The notes under the pieces are model-generated. The model worked only from the letters and a program-made list of their open reading frames with translations, had not been told where the DNA came from and did not search any database. The position numbers and the translations under genes are program-made. Below are positions 28,254-37,469 of a stretch of 64,000 nucleotides of DNA, one piece after another. Source of the stretch: Govania unica (GTDB lineage: Bacteria > Pseudomonadota > Alphaproteobacteria > Sphingomonadales > Govanellaceae); contig NZ_JANWOI010000001.1 in assembly GCF_027920805.1 (NCBI RefSeq), positions 248,001 through 312,000 of the forward strand, in the 5' to 3' direction. Position 1 is the stretch's first letter. The number at the start of each line of letters is the position of its first letter.

Positions 28254-28336
28254 TTCGAGACAGCGCTAACGCGCTTCCTCAGCACGAACGGATGAATAAG
28301 AAAAGCCGTTCGTGCTGAGGAGCGAAGCGTCTCGAA
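28254..28336. repeat. Second palindromic repeat family
   Basis: CCTCAGCACGAACGG (28277-28291) and CCGTTCGTGCTGAGG (28306-28320) are exact reverse complements around a 14-base loop. The pairing extends with a gap to TTCGAGAC (28254-28261) and GTCTCGAA (28329-28336). The sequence is unrelated to the repeats just upstream. The whole 27965-28434 gap holds only repeats; no gene or clear promoter is seen. Confidence 0.85.
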
Positions 28337-28434
28337 GCACGGGCCATCTGATTCCAGCCTTGGGCCGCCACTAATATTTGCAATGTCATTCCTCTGTCGG
28401 CAGACTGCGGCAAACAGGTTTCCGGCAGGGGTTC

Positions 28435-29799
28435 ATGAGTTTGCAACAGACGGGTACGGACGATCAGCCATCCTTGCGTTATGCTTGGGGCGTGGTCGGA
28501 CTTTTGAGTTTTGCTTATACGTTTTCCTTCATTGATCGTCAGATCCTGAGCCTGCTGGTGGAACCGATCCGTCGTGATCTTGGGATTACGGATACCGGGG
28601 TCAGCCTGCTGCATGGCCTCGCGTTTGTTATTTTCTATACCACTATGGGTTATCCCATAGGGCGGTTGGCCGACCGGGCGACGCGCAAATGGATCATTGC
28701 GGCGGGCATTACGGTGTGGAGCCTGATGACGGCGGCTTGCGGGCTCGCGCGGGATTTCACGCAGTTGTTTATGGCCCGCATCGGTGTCGGCGTTGGCGAG
28801 GCGGCACTGTCGCCTGCTGCCTATTCCATGATCAGCGATTATTTTCCGCGTGAAAAAGTCGGCCGCGCTATGGGCGTTTACACCATCGGCATTTATGTGG
28901 GCACGGGGCTTGCGCTCATCGTCGGCGGGGCGGTGGTGCAGATGGCCATGCATATGCCGCCGCTGGAGGTGCCATATCTTGGCTCCATCAAGGCCTGGCA
29001 GTTGACGTTTTTTGTCGTCGGGCTGCCGGGGCTGTTGATCGCGCTTCTTGTGTCTCTGGTGCGGGAACCGGCGCGGCGCGGGGTCGAGACGGTGACGCGG
29101 GACGGGCAGTCCTTCATGGATGGGCTCAGGTATATCGGCGCGCATTGGCGGCTTTATGCGCCGTTTATGATGGGCACGTCCTTTGTGGCGCTGATCGGTT
29201 ATGCCTGCAATTTATGGCTGCCGACCTTTTTTATGCGCGTGCATGGTTTCACGGCGGGGGAGGCCGGGCTTTATGTGGGCCTCGTGGTACTCGTAGGTGG
29301 GGTGATCGGCGTCTATGGCGGCGGCATGCTGGCCGATCATCTGATGGCGCGCGGGAGATATATCGCTTATCCGCTGGTGATCATGCTGAGCGGCATCGGC
29401 ATTGTCATTCCGATCATTCTGGTGCCGCTGATGCCGACCCCGGCGCTGGCCATTCTCGCATATTTGCCGGCGGCGATTTTCACCAGCGTGCCGTCATCGA
29501 CCTCGCCTGCGGCCTTGCAGCTCATCACGCCGAATGAAATGCGTGGGCAAGTGTCGGCGGCGTTTTTGCTGGTGCTCAATCTGTTCGGGCTGGGCATCGG
29601 GCCGACGGCGGTGGCGCTGGTGACGGATTACGGCTTCAAGGATCCGGCCATGCTGGGCTATTCGCTCGCGATCATCTCGACTTGCGCTGTGCCGCCTGCG
29701 GTGATCTTATTATCGCTCTCTCTGAAGGGGTTTGCCGCTCGCATCCGCGAACGCGAAACGCTTGAGGCCGAGATCGGGCTGACAGGAAAAAGGACTTAA
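28435..29799 (+). CDS. MFS transporter (spinster-like/anion symporter group)
   Basis: The protein of 454 residues has twelve predicted membrane helices. The MFS signature is seen after helix 2 (GYPIGRLADRATRKW), and the N-terminal SFAYTFSFIDRQILSLLVEPIRRDLG is typical of spinster-like members often found in catabolic contexts. The transported compound cannot be predicted. The ATG at 28435 (MSLQQTG) is chosen over 28378, which adds a Cys/Gln-rich stretch with no ribosome-binding site. The stop overlaps the next gene's ATG by one base. Confidence 0.88.
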   Translation: MSLQQTGTDDQPSLRYAWGVVGLLSFAYTFSFIDRQILSLLVEPIRRDLGITDTGVSLLHGLAFVIFYTTMGYPIGRLADRATRKWIIAAGITVWSLMTAACGLARDFTQLFMARIGVGVGEAALSPAAYSMISDYFPREKVGRAMGVYTIGIYVGTGLALIVGGAVVQMAMHMPPLEVPYLGSIKAWQLTFFVVGLPGLLIALLVSLVREPARRGVETVTRDGQSFMDGLRYIGAHWRLYAPFMMGTSFVALIGYACNLWLPTFFMRVHGFTAGEAGLYVGLVVLVGGVIGVYGGGMLADHLMARGRYIAYPLVIMLSGIGIVIPIILVPLMPTPALAILAYLPAAIFTSVPSSTSPAALQLITPNEMRGQVSAAFLLVLNLFGLGIGPTAVALVTDYGFKDPAMLGYSLAIISTCAVPPAVILLSLSLKGFAARIRERETLEAEIGLTGKRT

Positions 29800-30263
29800 T
29801 GATGCTGAAAAAGGCAATGATGCTGTCGATGGCGGCGATGGTCATGACGGGGGCTGTGCACTCGGCGCAGGCGGCTGAAGCCGATGACGCCGTCACCTAC
29901 CGCAAGGAAGTGATGAAAATCATCGGCGGCAATATGGCGGGCCTGTCCATGGCGCTCAAAGGCAAGATCGATGACCCGAAGGCGCTGCAGACCCATGCCG
30001 AGATGCTCGCGCGCACATCAAGCATGGCGCTTGGGGCCTTTAAAGAAAATACCGCAGGCAAAGGCCGCGAACGCACCACCGCCAAGGCGGATATCTGGAG
30101 CAAATGGCCGGAGTTCGAAAAGGATATGAAGGCCTTCGATCAACAGGCGCAGAAACTGGCGAGCGCTGCGGCAAGCGGCGGGGCCAAGGCGGCTGGTGCC
30201 GAGATGGCGGCTTTAGGCAAAAGCTGCAAGACCTGCCACGACGATTTCCGCGAAAAGCACTGA
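29799..30263 (+). CDS. Cytochrome c' (class II c-type cytochrome)
   Basis: A signal peptide (MLKKAMMLSMAAMVMTGAVHSAQA) precedes a four-helix-bundle sequence whose only haem motif, CKTCH, is close to the C-terminus, as in cytochromes c'. Such proteins bind NO or carry electrons in the periplasm. The start ATG at 29799 overlaps the MFS stop (TAATG); a second ATG at 29802 is equally possible. It is cotranscribed with the MFS gene and converges with a cytochrome b561-type gene 14 bases away. Confidence 0.9.
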   Translation: MMLKKAMMLSMAAMVMTGAVHSAQAAEADDAVTYRKEVMKIIGGNMAGLSMALKGKIDDPKALQTHAEMLARTSSMALGAFKENTAGKGRERTTAKADIWSKWPEFEKDMKAFDQQAQKLASAAASGGAKAAGAEMAALGKSCKTCHDDFREKH

Positions 30264-30277
30264 GGCTTGGGCGTGGT

Positions 30278-30943
30278 CTATGAGGACAGGATGACCTGAT
30301 AGACCACCGCACCGACAATCCCGAGTGTGAGCAGCGCCCAGAGCGGATTGATGAATTGCAGCGGACGCGGCAAGGGTGCGTGCCACAGACGCCAACCGGT
30401 GACCATGGGCGGGATGATTTTTTCCCGCAGTATGAACTGGTAATAGAGCGCCGCGAGGATATGCAATCCGGCGCTGACCAGCAGGATATTGAACAGGCTT
30501 TTATGGAGGGCGGTCAGGGTATAGGAGAGCTCCTGACTGACGAAGCCATAGAGCGGCCCTTCAAAAAGAATATCATCGGTGGCAAACAGCCCGAGCGTGG
30601 GTTGCAGCAGGATCAGCAGCAACAGCAAAACAATCATCCAGCCGCCGGTGGGCGTATGTCCGGCGACGGGCGGCACCTTGCGCGCGGCTATGGCGCTCAG
30701 ATACATAATCATGCGGCCGGGGCCGACGAGAAAATGCCGAAAGCGCGCTGTGCTGCTGCCGTAGAAGCCCCAGAGAATGCGGGCGAGCACCAGCGTCAGA
30801 ACAGTTATTCCCGACCATTGATGAAGCTCCATGTCGCCTTGCTCGACGCTCCACCAGCTCAGGCCCATCAGACCGACGATGGACCAGTGAAAGATCCGCA
30901 CCGGCGCATCCCAAATACGGATTTTTACCTGCGGCCCGGTCAT
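30278..30943 (-). CDS. Cytochrome b561-type membrane protein
   Basis: The 221-residue product has four or more membrane helices with haem-ligand histidines in IRIWDAPVRIFHWS, GDMELHQWSG, LHKSLFN and AGLHILAAL, the pattern of the Ni-Fe hydrogenase-type/b561 cytochrome b family. It should move electrons between the membrane quinone pool and a soluble partner such as a c-type cytochrome. The ATG at 30943 overlaps the glpD stop in ATGA, so it is translationally coupled to glpD. The longer frame from 31063 overlaps glpD and is rejected. Confidence 0.88.
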   Translation of the reverse strand: MTGPQVKIRIWDAPVRIFHWSIVGLMGLSWWSVEQGDMELHQWSGITVLTLVLARILWGFYGSSTARFRHFLVGPGRMIMYLSAIAARKVPPVAGHTPTGGWMIVLLLLLILLQPTLGLFATDDILFEGPLYGFVSQELSYTLTALHKSLFNILLVSAGLHILAALYYQFILREKIIPPMVTGWRLWHAPLPRPLQFINPLWALLTLGIVGAVVYQVILSS

Positions 30944-32454
30944 AGGGACACGCCTTTCGAGCCGTCGAAACTCTGAAGCCAGGCGGTAAGCGGCGCCGGA
31001 TCGGCGCACCCGAGTCCAAGCTTGCTGCGTCGCCAAAGAATATCCTCGGCCGTGCGGGCCCATTCATGGTTCCATAAATAGGCGACCTCCCGGGCATGGA
31101 GGCCGGGCAGAATTTCCGGCCCGAGATCGCTCATATCCTCGCAGCCGTTCAACAGGAAATGCAGACGGTCGCCATAGGCGCGGGCATAACGATCCAGGAG
31201 GGCGTGTGGCAGCCAGGGGTAGCGGCAGGCGCTTTCGGCCAGGAACTCGCGGAAGCTGTCGGTGCCGAGATCGCCGCCGGGAAGCGGGGCTGTGGCCGTC
31301 CAGGCGGGCCCGAGCTTGGGGAAATGCGGCGCGAGCTTATGAAGCACCGCTTCGGCCAGACGGCGATGGGTGGTGAGCTTGCCGCCATAGACCGAGAGCA
31401 GGGGCGCGGCGTCGAGGGTCTGAAGCTTCAGCACATAATCGCGAGTGACGTTCGAGGCGTTGCCGTCGCCGTCGTCATAAAGCGGGCGCACGCCGGCAAA
31501 GCTTCCGACCACGTCGGCGGCTTTCGGGGGCTTGTGGAAATAATCGCCGACCGTCGCACAGAGATAGTCGATCTCTGCCGTCGTGATGGCCGGGCTGTCC
31601 GGCATGGCGGTCAGTTCAAGATCGGTGGTGCCGATCAGGTTATGGTCGGGGCCAAAGGGCATGACGAAAATCACCCGCCGGTCAGCGGCTTGCAGGATAT
31701 AGGCCTGATCACCGGCATAAAGACGCGGCACGATAATATGGCTGCCCTTCACCAGCCGGAGCGGGGTGCGTTGCGGCAGGCCGATCACCTCGTGATCGAC
31801 GGTCCCGGCCCAGGGTCCGGCGGCATTGACGAGCGCACGGGCATGCAGCGTCCTGCCATTGATGGTCACGTTCCAGATGCCGTTTTCGGGCCGGGCGCTG
31901 GTGACCCGGCTGCGGGTCAGGATATGAGCGCCGCGTTCGGCGGCATCCATGCTGGTGACGACCACGAGGCGGGCGTCATCGACGGCGCAATCGGCATAGC
32001 TGAAACCGCGTGTGAGTTCGGGCCGGAGCGGCAGACCTTCGGGCAGATGGGCGAGATCGAGCCCGCGCGAGGCAGGCAAGCTGTGTTTGCCGCCCATATG
32101 ATCATAAAGAAAAAGCCCGATGCGCAGCATCCAGGCCGGGCGCAGGCGCTTGTTATGCGGCATAACGAAGGTCATGGGATGGACAAGATGCGGGGCGATT
32201 TTCAGCATCACCTCGCGTTCGGCAAGGGATTCCCGCACCAGCCGGAATTCATATTGTTCGAGATAACGCAGCCCGCCATGAATGAGTTTGCTCGACGCCG
32301 AGGAGGTGGCCGAGGCGAGATCATGGGCTTCGGCGAGCAGGACACGCAGCCCGCGTCCTGCGGCGTCCCGGGCAATGCCCACGCCATTGATGCCGCCGCC
32401 AATGATCAGAAGATCATAAAGATCTGGTGTGGGTGTAGGGTCATACTGTGGCAC
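30940..32454 (-). CDS. glpD: Glycerol-3-phosphate dehydrogenase (aerobic, FAD)
   Basis: The membrane-associated flavoenzyme oxidises sn-glycerol 3-phosphate to dihydroxyacetone phosphate and reduces quinone. The N-terminal dinucleotide fold LLIIGGGINGVGIARDAAGRG and the SSASSKLIHGGLRYLE segment are diagnostic. Length (504 residues) is typical. It starts with GTG and is divergent from glpK with an 85-base gap, which must hold both promoters. Downstream it overlaps the cytochrome b561-type gene. Confidence 0.96.
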   Translation of the reverse strand: MPQYDPTPTPDLYDLLIIGGGINGVGIARDAAGRGLRVLLAEAHDLASATSSASSKLIHGGLRYLEQYEFRLVRESLAEREVMLKIAPHLVHPMTFVMPHNKRLRPAWMLRIGLFLYDHMGGKHSLPASRGLDLAHLPEGLPLRPELTRGFSYADCAVDDARLVVVTSMDAAERGAHILTRSRVTSARPENGIWNVTINGRTLHARALVNAAGPWAGTVDHEVIGLPQRTPLRLVKGSHIIVPRLYAGDQAYILQAADRRVIFVMPFGPDHNLIGTTDLELTAMPDSPAITTAEIDYLCATVGDYFHKPPKAADVVGSFAGVRPLYDDGDGNASNVTRDYVLKLQTLDAAPLLSVYGGKLTTHRRLAEAVLHKLAPHFPKLGPAWTATAPLPGGDLGTDSFREFLAESACRYPWLPHALLDRYARAYGDRLHFLLNGCEDMSDLGPEILPGLHAREVAYLWNHEWARTAEDILWRRSKLGLGCADPAPLTAWLQSFDGSKGVSL

Positions 32455-32539
32455 GTCTTGCCGAAACCTCTGCCGAAAACATCAAATTCTGGAATAAGAT
32501 ATCACTAATCTGGCAAGAATGAAGCGGGGAGACGGACAG

Positions 32540-34006
<1,467 letters not shown>

Positions 34007-34015
34007 TAAGCGATG

Positions 34016-34570
34016 TTATTGAATAAGCTTCGACAGGTCCTTGAAGATGTCGGTGCCGGCCACATGCAGCCATTCGAACAGAACCATTTCCGTGGTCACC
34101 ACCTCGATGCCGTTCTGGAGCAGGCGGGCGCGGGCGGCGTCGAGGCTTTCCGTGCGGCGTGAGCCCACGGCATCGATGACCACCGCCACATTCTGACCCG
34201 CGCGGGCGAGGGCGAGCGCGGTCTGTAACACGCAGACATGGGCCTCGATGCCGCAGATCACGATCTGATTGCGGCCGCCCGACTGATCGATCTGTTGCAG
34301 ATGGCGCCGGATGGCGGGATCGGCCACGGCGGAAAAATGAAGCTTTTCAAAGACCTTGACCCCTTCGATGAAGGGTTGGAGCGGTTCGACCGTGGGGCCG
34401 AGCCCGCGCACATATTGTTCCGTCACCGTGACCGGGATATCGAGCCGCTGGGCGGCGGCGAGCAGCACCGCGCTATTGTCCACCACCTCGTTGATATTGG
34501 CGATATGCGGGGCGAGACGGTCCTGAATATCAATAACCAGCAACTGTGACCGGCTTTGTTCGAGCAACAT
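34016..34570 (-). CDS. Isochorismatase-family (YcaC-like) hydrolase
   Basis: The 184-residue cysteine hydrolase has the family triad: Asp in LLVIDIQDRL, Lys in VFEKLHFSA and Cys in ICGIEAHVCVLQTA. This set is shared by isochorismatase, nicotinamidase and YcaC-like proteins; the GIEAHVCV form points to the YcaC-like branch, whose substrate is unclear. The ATG at 34570 (MLLEQSR) has GGAGCTC upstream. It is divergent from the aldehyde dehydrogenase gene. Confidence 0.88.
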   Translation of the reverse strand: MLLEQSRSQLLVIDIQDRLAPHIANINEVVDNSAVLLAAAQRLDIPVTVTEQYVRGLGPTVEPLQPFIEGVKVFEKLHFSAVADPAIRRHLQQIDQSGGRNQIVICGIEAHVCVLQTALALARAGQNVAVVIDAVGSRRTESLDAARARLLQNGIEVVTTEMVLFEWLHVAGTDIFKDLSKLIQ

Positions 34571-34741
34571 GAGAGCTCCTTGACGCTTGTTTTCCCGGAG
34601 AGACAGAAGCTTATCGGCAATGTCCCGGAGAGGCAAATGGGAGGGCGCTCTCGTCCTAGATAAAAGCCGGGGGGCGGCGTAAACTCGGGGGCAAGCTTGG
34701 GAATAACGGGCGCAATGCCGCCCACTCTGAGGAGCCTCATC

Positions 34742-36250
34742 ATGGATGCCATTGCTGATCAACGCGCACGGCTTAACAAGGCCGCCGCCGATTTTGTCGC
34801 CAAGCCGAAAAAGCTGCTGATTGATGGCGAATGGGTTGATGCCAAAAGCGGCAAGACCTTTTCGACCGTCGATCCTGCCACCGGCCTTGAAATCACGCGT
34901 CTGGCCGAGGGTGACGCCGCCGATGTGGACGTCGCCGCCCGCGCCGCCCGCCGCGCCTTTGAGGAGGGAGAATGGCCGCGCCTCCGCCCGCGCGACCGTC
35001 AGCGCTTGCTGTTGAAGCTCGCCGATCTTGTGGAGGCCCATGCCGATGAACTGGCCGAGATCGAGGCCCTTGATAACGGCAAGCCGGTGACCTATGCGCG
35101 TTTTGTCGATGTCAATATGGCGGTGGATTTCCTGCGCTATATGGCTGGCTGGGCGACCAAGATCGAAGGCACCACGCTTGATCTGTCGACCGGGTTCACC
35201 CCGGACGATCAGTTTTTCGCTTATGTGCGCAAGGAAGCGGTTGGCGTCGTCGGTCAGATCATCCCGTGGAATTTCCCACTGGTGATGGCAGCCTGGAAAC
35301 TTGGTCCGGCGCTTGCGACTGGCTGCACGGTGCTGCTGAAGCCGGCTGAACAGACCTCGCTCTCGGCCCTGCGTCTCGGCGAACTGGTGATGGAGGCCGG
35401 GTTCCCGAAGGGTGTGGTCAATATCATCACTGGCTTTGGCGGAACCGCAGGCGCGGCTATTGTCGAGCATCCGGAAGTGGACAAGATCGCCTTCACCGGC
35501 TCGACCGCTGTCGGCAAGCTCATCGGCATGGCGGCCATGAAGACCATGAAGCGGGTGTCTTTGGAACTCGGCGGCAAATCGCCGGTGGTTGTGATGGCCG
35601 ATGCCAATCTTGAAACAGCGATCCCGGGCGCGGCTATGGCTGTGTTCTTCAATATGGGTCAGGTCTGCACCGCCGGTTCGCGTCTGTTCGTCGAACGCAA
35701 GGTGTTCGATCAGGTGACCGAGGGTGTGGCGGAGGTGGCCAAATCCATGAAGATCGGTGCCGGGCTTGATCCGGCGAGCCAGCTTGGGCCCTTGGTGTCA
35801 GCGGTGCAGCGTGATCGGGTGATGGCTTATATCCAGTCCGGTCTGGCCGAAGGCGGCCGTGCGCTTACGGGCGGTCAGGTCATCGGCGGCGCCGGTTGTT
35901 TCGTGGAGCCGACGGTGTTTGTCGACGTAAACTCCAGCATGAAGGTCGTGCGGGAGGAAATCTTCGGCCCGGTCGTGGTGGCGCAACCCATTGACGATAT
36001 TGCCAATATCCCGGCCATGGCCAATGACACCATTTATGGCCTCGGGGCCAGCATCTGGAGTAACAATCTAAGCTTCGTGCATCGTCTGGTACCGAAGATC
36101 AAGGCCGGGACGGTGTGGGTCAATTGCCATAACTTCCTTGACCCGGCGCTGCCGTTTGGCGGCTACAAGCAATCGGGGGTCGGCCGCGAGATGGGCCGGG
36201 CAGTTCTCGATCTTTATACCGAAAGCAAGTCGGTTCTCATGCAGATCTGA
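34742..36250 (+). CDS. NAD(P)-dependent aldehyde dehydrogenase (phenylacetaldehyde/betaine-aldehyde type)
   Basis: The 502-residue enzyme has the NAD-binding turn FTGSTAVGK, the general base Glu in LELGGKSP and the nucleophile Cys in NMGQVCTAGSRL. It oxidises an aldehyde to the acid. The position next to a FeaR-like regulator and an amine dehydrogenase locus suggests that it handles the aldehyde released by amine oxidation; in E. coli, FeaR controls the phenylacetaldehyde dehydrogenase FeaB. The ATG at 34742 has GAGGAG upstream. Confidence 0.92.
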   Translation: MDAIADQRARLNKAAADFVAKPKKLLIDGEWVDAKSGKTFSTVDPATGLEITRLAEGDAADVDVAARAARRAFEEGEWPRLRPRDRQRLLLKLADLVEAHADELAEIEALDNGKPVTYARFVDVNMAVDFLRYMAGWATKIEGTTLDLSTGFTPDDQFFAYVRKEAVGVVGQIIPWNFPLVMAAWKLGPALATGCTVLLKPAEQTSLSALRLGELVMEAGFPKGVVNIITGFGGTAGAAIVEHPEVDKIAFTGSTAVGKLIGMAAMKTMKRVSLELGGKSPVVVMADANLETAIPGAAMAVFFNMGQVCTAGSRLFVERKVFDQVTEGVAEVAKSMKIGAGLDPASQLGPLVSAVQRDRVMAYIQSGLAEGGRALTGGQVIGGAGCFVEPTVFVDVNSSMKVVREEIFGPVVVAQPIDDIANIPAMANDTIYGLGASIWSNNLSFVHRLVPKIKAGTVWVNCHNFLDPALPFGGYKQSGVGREMGRAVLDLYTESKSVLMQI

Positions 36251-36260
36251 ACCGCAACCA

Positions 36261-36313
36261 TTTAAAGACAGGGTCAAGGCCGGCACCTGCCGGGCTTGAC
36301 CATTGTCTTTAAA
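36261..36313. terminator. Long hairpin after the aldehyde dehydrogenase gene
   Basis: TTTAAAGAC (36261-36269) pairs with GTCTTTAAA (36305-36313), GGTCAAG (36272-36278) with CTTGACC (36295-36301), and GCCGG-type inner arms close the loop. The structure starts 10 bases after the stop codon. No long T run follows, so it may be a weak terminator, an mRNA 3' stabiliser or a regulator site. Confidence 0.5.
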
Positions 36314-36378
36314 GCGGGCTAGTCTTTTGGTCCAGGGATGGAGGCAGCAGCTCCCAAAATGGGAATGCAAGGGGGACG

Positions 36379-37329
36379 ATGACCTACGCGCCCGAGCATA
36401 TGGCGACAGAAACAGGCCAGTTTGAATATTGGGAACAGGCTGTCACCGGCGTGTGCGGGGCCCTGTCGGCCGAACCCATACGTGACCGTCCCTTTCGCGG
36501 CCTGGTCAAGATGCGCCGGGCTGGAACCATCAATATCGTTGAACATCATTCAGACATTGACCGTCTGATCTGGACCGATCGGCATATTGCGTCCGCGCGC
36601 GAGGAATTCTGTTTTCTCGTGGTGCAGCGGCAGGGTCGGACACGTCTGTTTCAGAACGGGGCGGACAGCGTGATCGGCCCCGGCGACTGCGTGTTGGTGG
36701 ACAGTTTGCGGCCGGTCGAATTTCGCTATGACAGTTCGGGCGTTGATCAATTGTCGTTTCATCTGCCACGCAGCCAGCTGGTGCAGCGGCTGTCGAGCCG
36801 TGATGTGCCTTGTGGTCATGTTCTCGGTGGCGGCAGCGGCAGCGGCGCGGTGCTCGTGGCCTTTGCCCGGGCGCTTTATGAGCAGGCATCAACCCTTGCC
36901 CATGATCAGACCGGGTTCAGCGACAGTCTGATCGATCTGCTGGTGGCGGCCTTGTCGAGTGGTGATCAGTCCCTTGATGGCGATAGCGGCGGCACGGCTG
37001 CCCTGCAACGTCGCCGCATCATGAGCTATCTTGAACAGAATTTGCAGGACCCGGACCTGAGCCCAGGCCGGGTGGCTGCGGATCTTGGCATTTCCATCCG
37101 TCATCTTCATCGCCTGTTCTCGGAAAGCGGGCAATCGGTGAGCGACTGGATCTGGCGGCAACGGCTCGATCGGGCGGCGCGCGATCTGGTGGAGCCGCGG
37201 TTGCGCGGGCGCAGTATTCTCGACATTGCCTTTGATTGGGGATTTAACGACGCGTCGCATTTTAGCCGCGCCTTTCGCGCCGTCCATGGGCGCTCCCCGC
37301 GCGAGCATCGGCGTCTGTCGACGGTTTGA
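36379..37329 (+). CDS. AraC family regulator (FeaR/QhnR-like)
   Basis: An N-terminal AraC-binding-like domain (about 1-200, with CFLVVQRQG and GPGDCVLVDS) is followed by two helix-turn-helix units (LSPGRVAADLGISIRHLHRLF and ILDIAFDWGFNDASHFSRAF, ending in GRSPREHRR). This arrangement is that of FeaR, the activator of amine and aldehyde oxidation in E. coli. An AraC-type regulator (QhnR) is also known to activate the qhn genes in Paracoccus. Its place between the aldehyde dehydrogenase and the qhn locus supports the same role here. GGGGGA precedes the ATG. Confidence 0.9.
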   Translation: MTYAPEHMATETGQFEYWEQAVTGVCGALSAEPIRDRPFRGLVKMRRAGTINIVEHHSDIDRLIWTDRHIASAREEFCFLVVQRQGRTRLFQNGADSVIGPGDCVLVDSLRPVEFRYDSSGVDQLSFHLPRSQLVQRLSSRDVPCGHVLGGGSGSGAVLVAFARALYEQASTLAHDQTGFSDSLIDLLVAALSSGDQSLDGDSGGTAALQRRRIMSYLEQNLQDPDLSPGRVAADLGISIRHLHRLFSESGQSVSDWIWRQRLDRAARDLVEPRLRGRSILDIAFDWGFNDASHFSRAFRAVHGRSPREHRRLSTV

Positions 37330-37469
37330 TTGGGCCCGATAAGTCGCTCGCAGTGGTTATGGCACTCAGAGACAAGTTTCCGGGCGCGCTTGATCAAGCA
37401 TGTGGCGCAGAGCAAGGATAGGCTTGAGCAATAGAGGTCCAGATAAAAGGGCCGGATAGGGAGGTTGTC

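Noticed and set aside
27965-28434. CRISPR array in the repeat-rich gap.
   Set aside because: The repeats are two long palindromic families with only two or three copies and no regular spacers, and no cas genes are present.
30943-31063. Longer start for the cytochrome b561-type protein.
   Set aside because: The extra 40 residues lie inside the conserved end of glpD, while the ATG in the ATGA overlap gives the usual b561 N-terminus.
34571-35470. Extension of the isochorismatase-family protein to a 484-residue form.
   Set aside because: The extra N-terminal part would overlap the aldehyde dehydrogenase gene and has no similarity to any domain; the ATG at 34570 has a ribosome-binding site.
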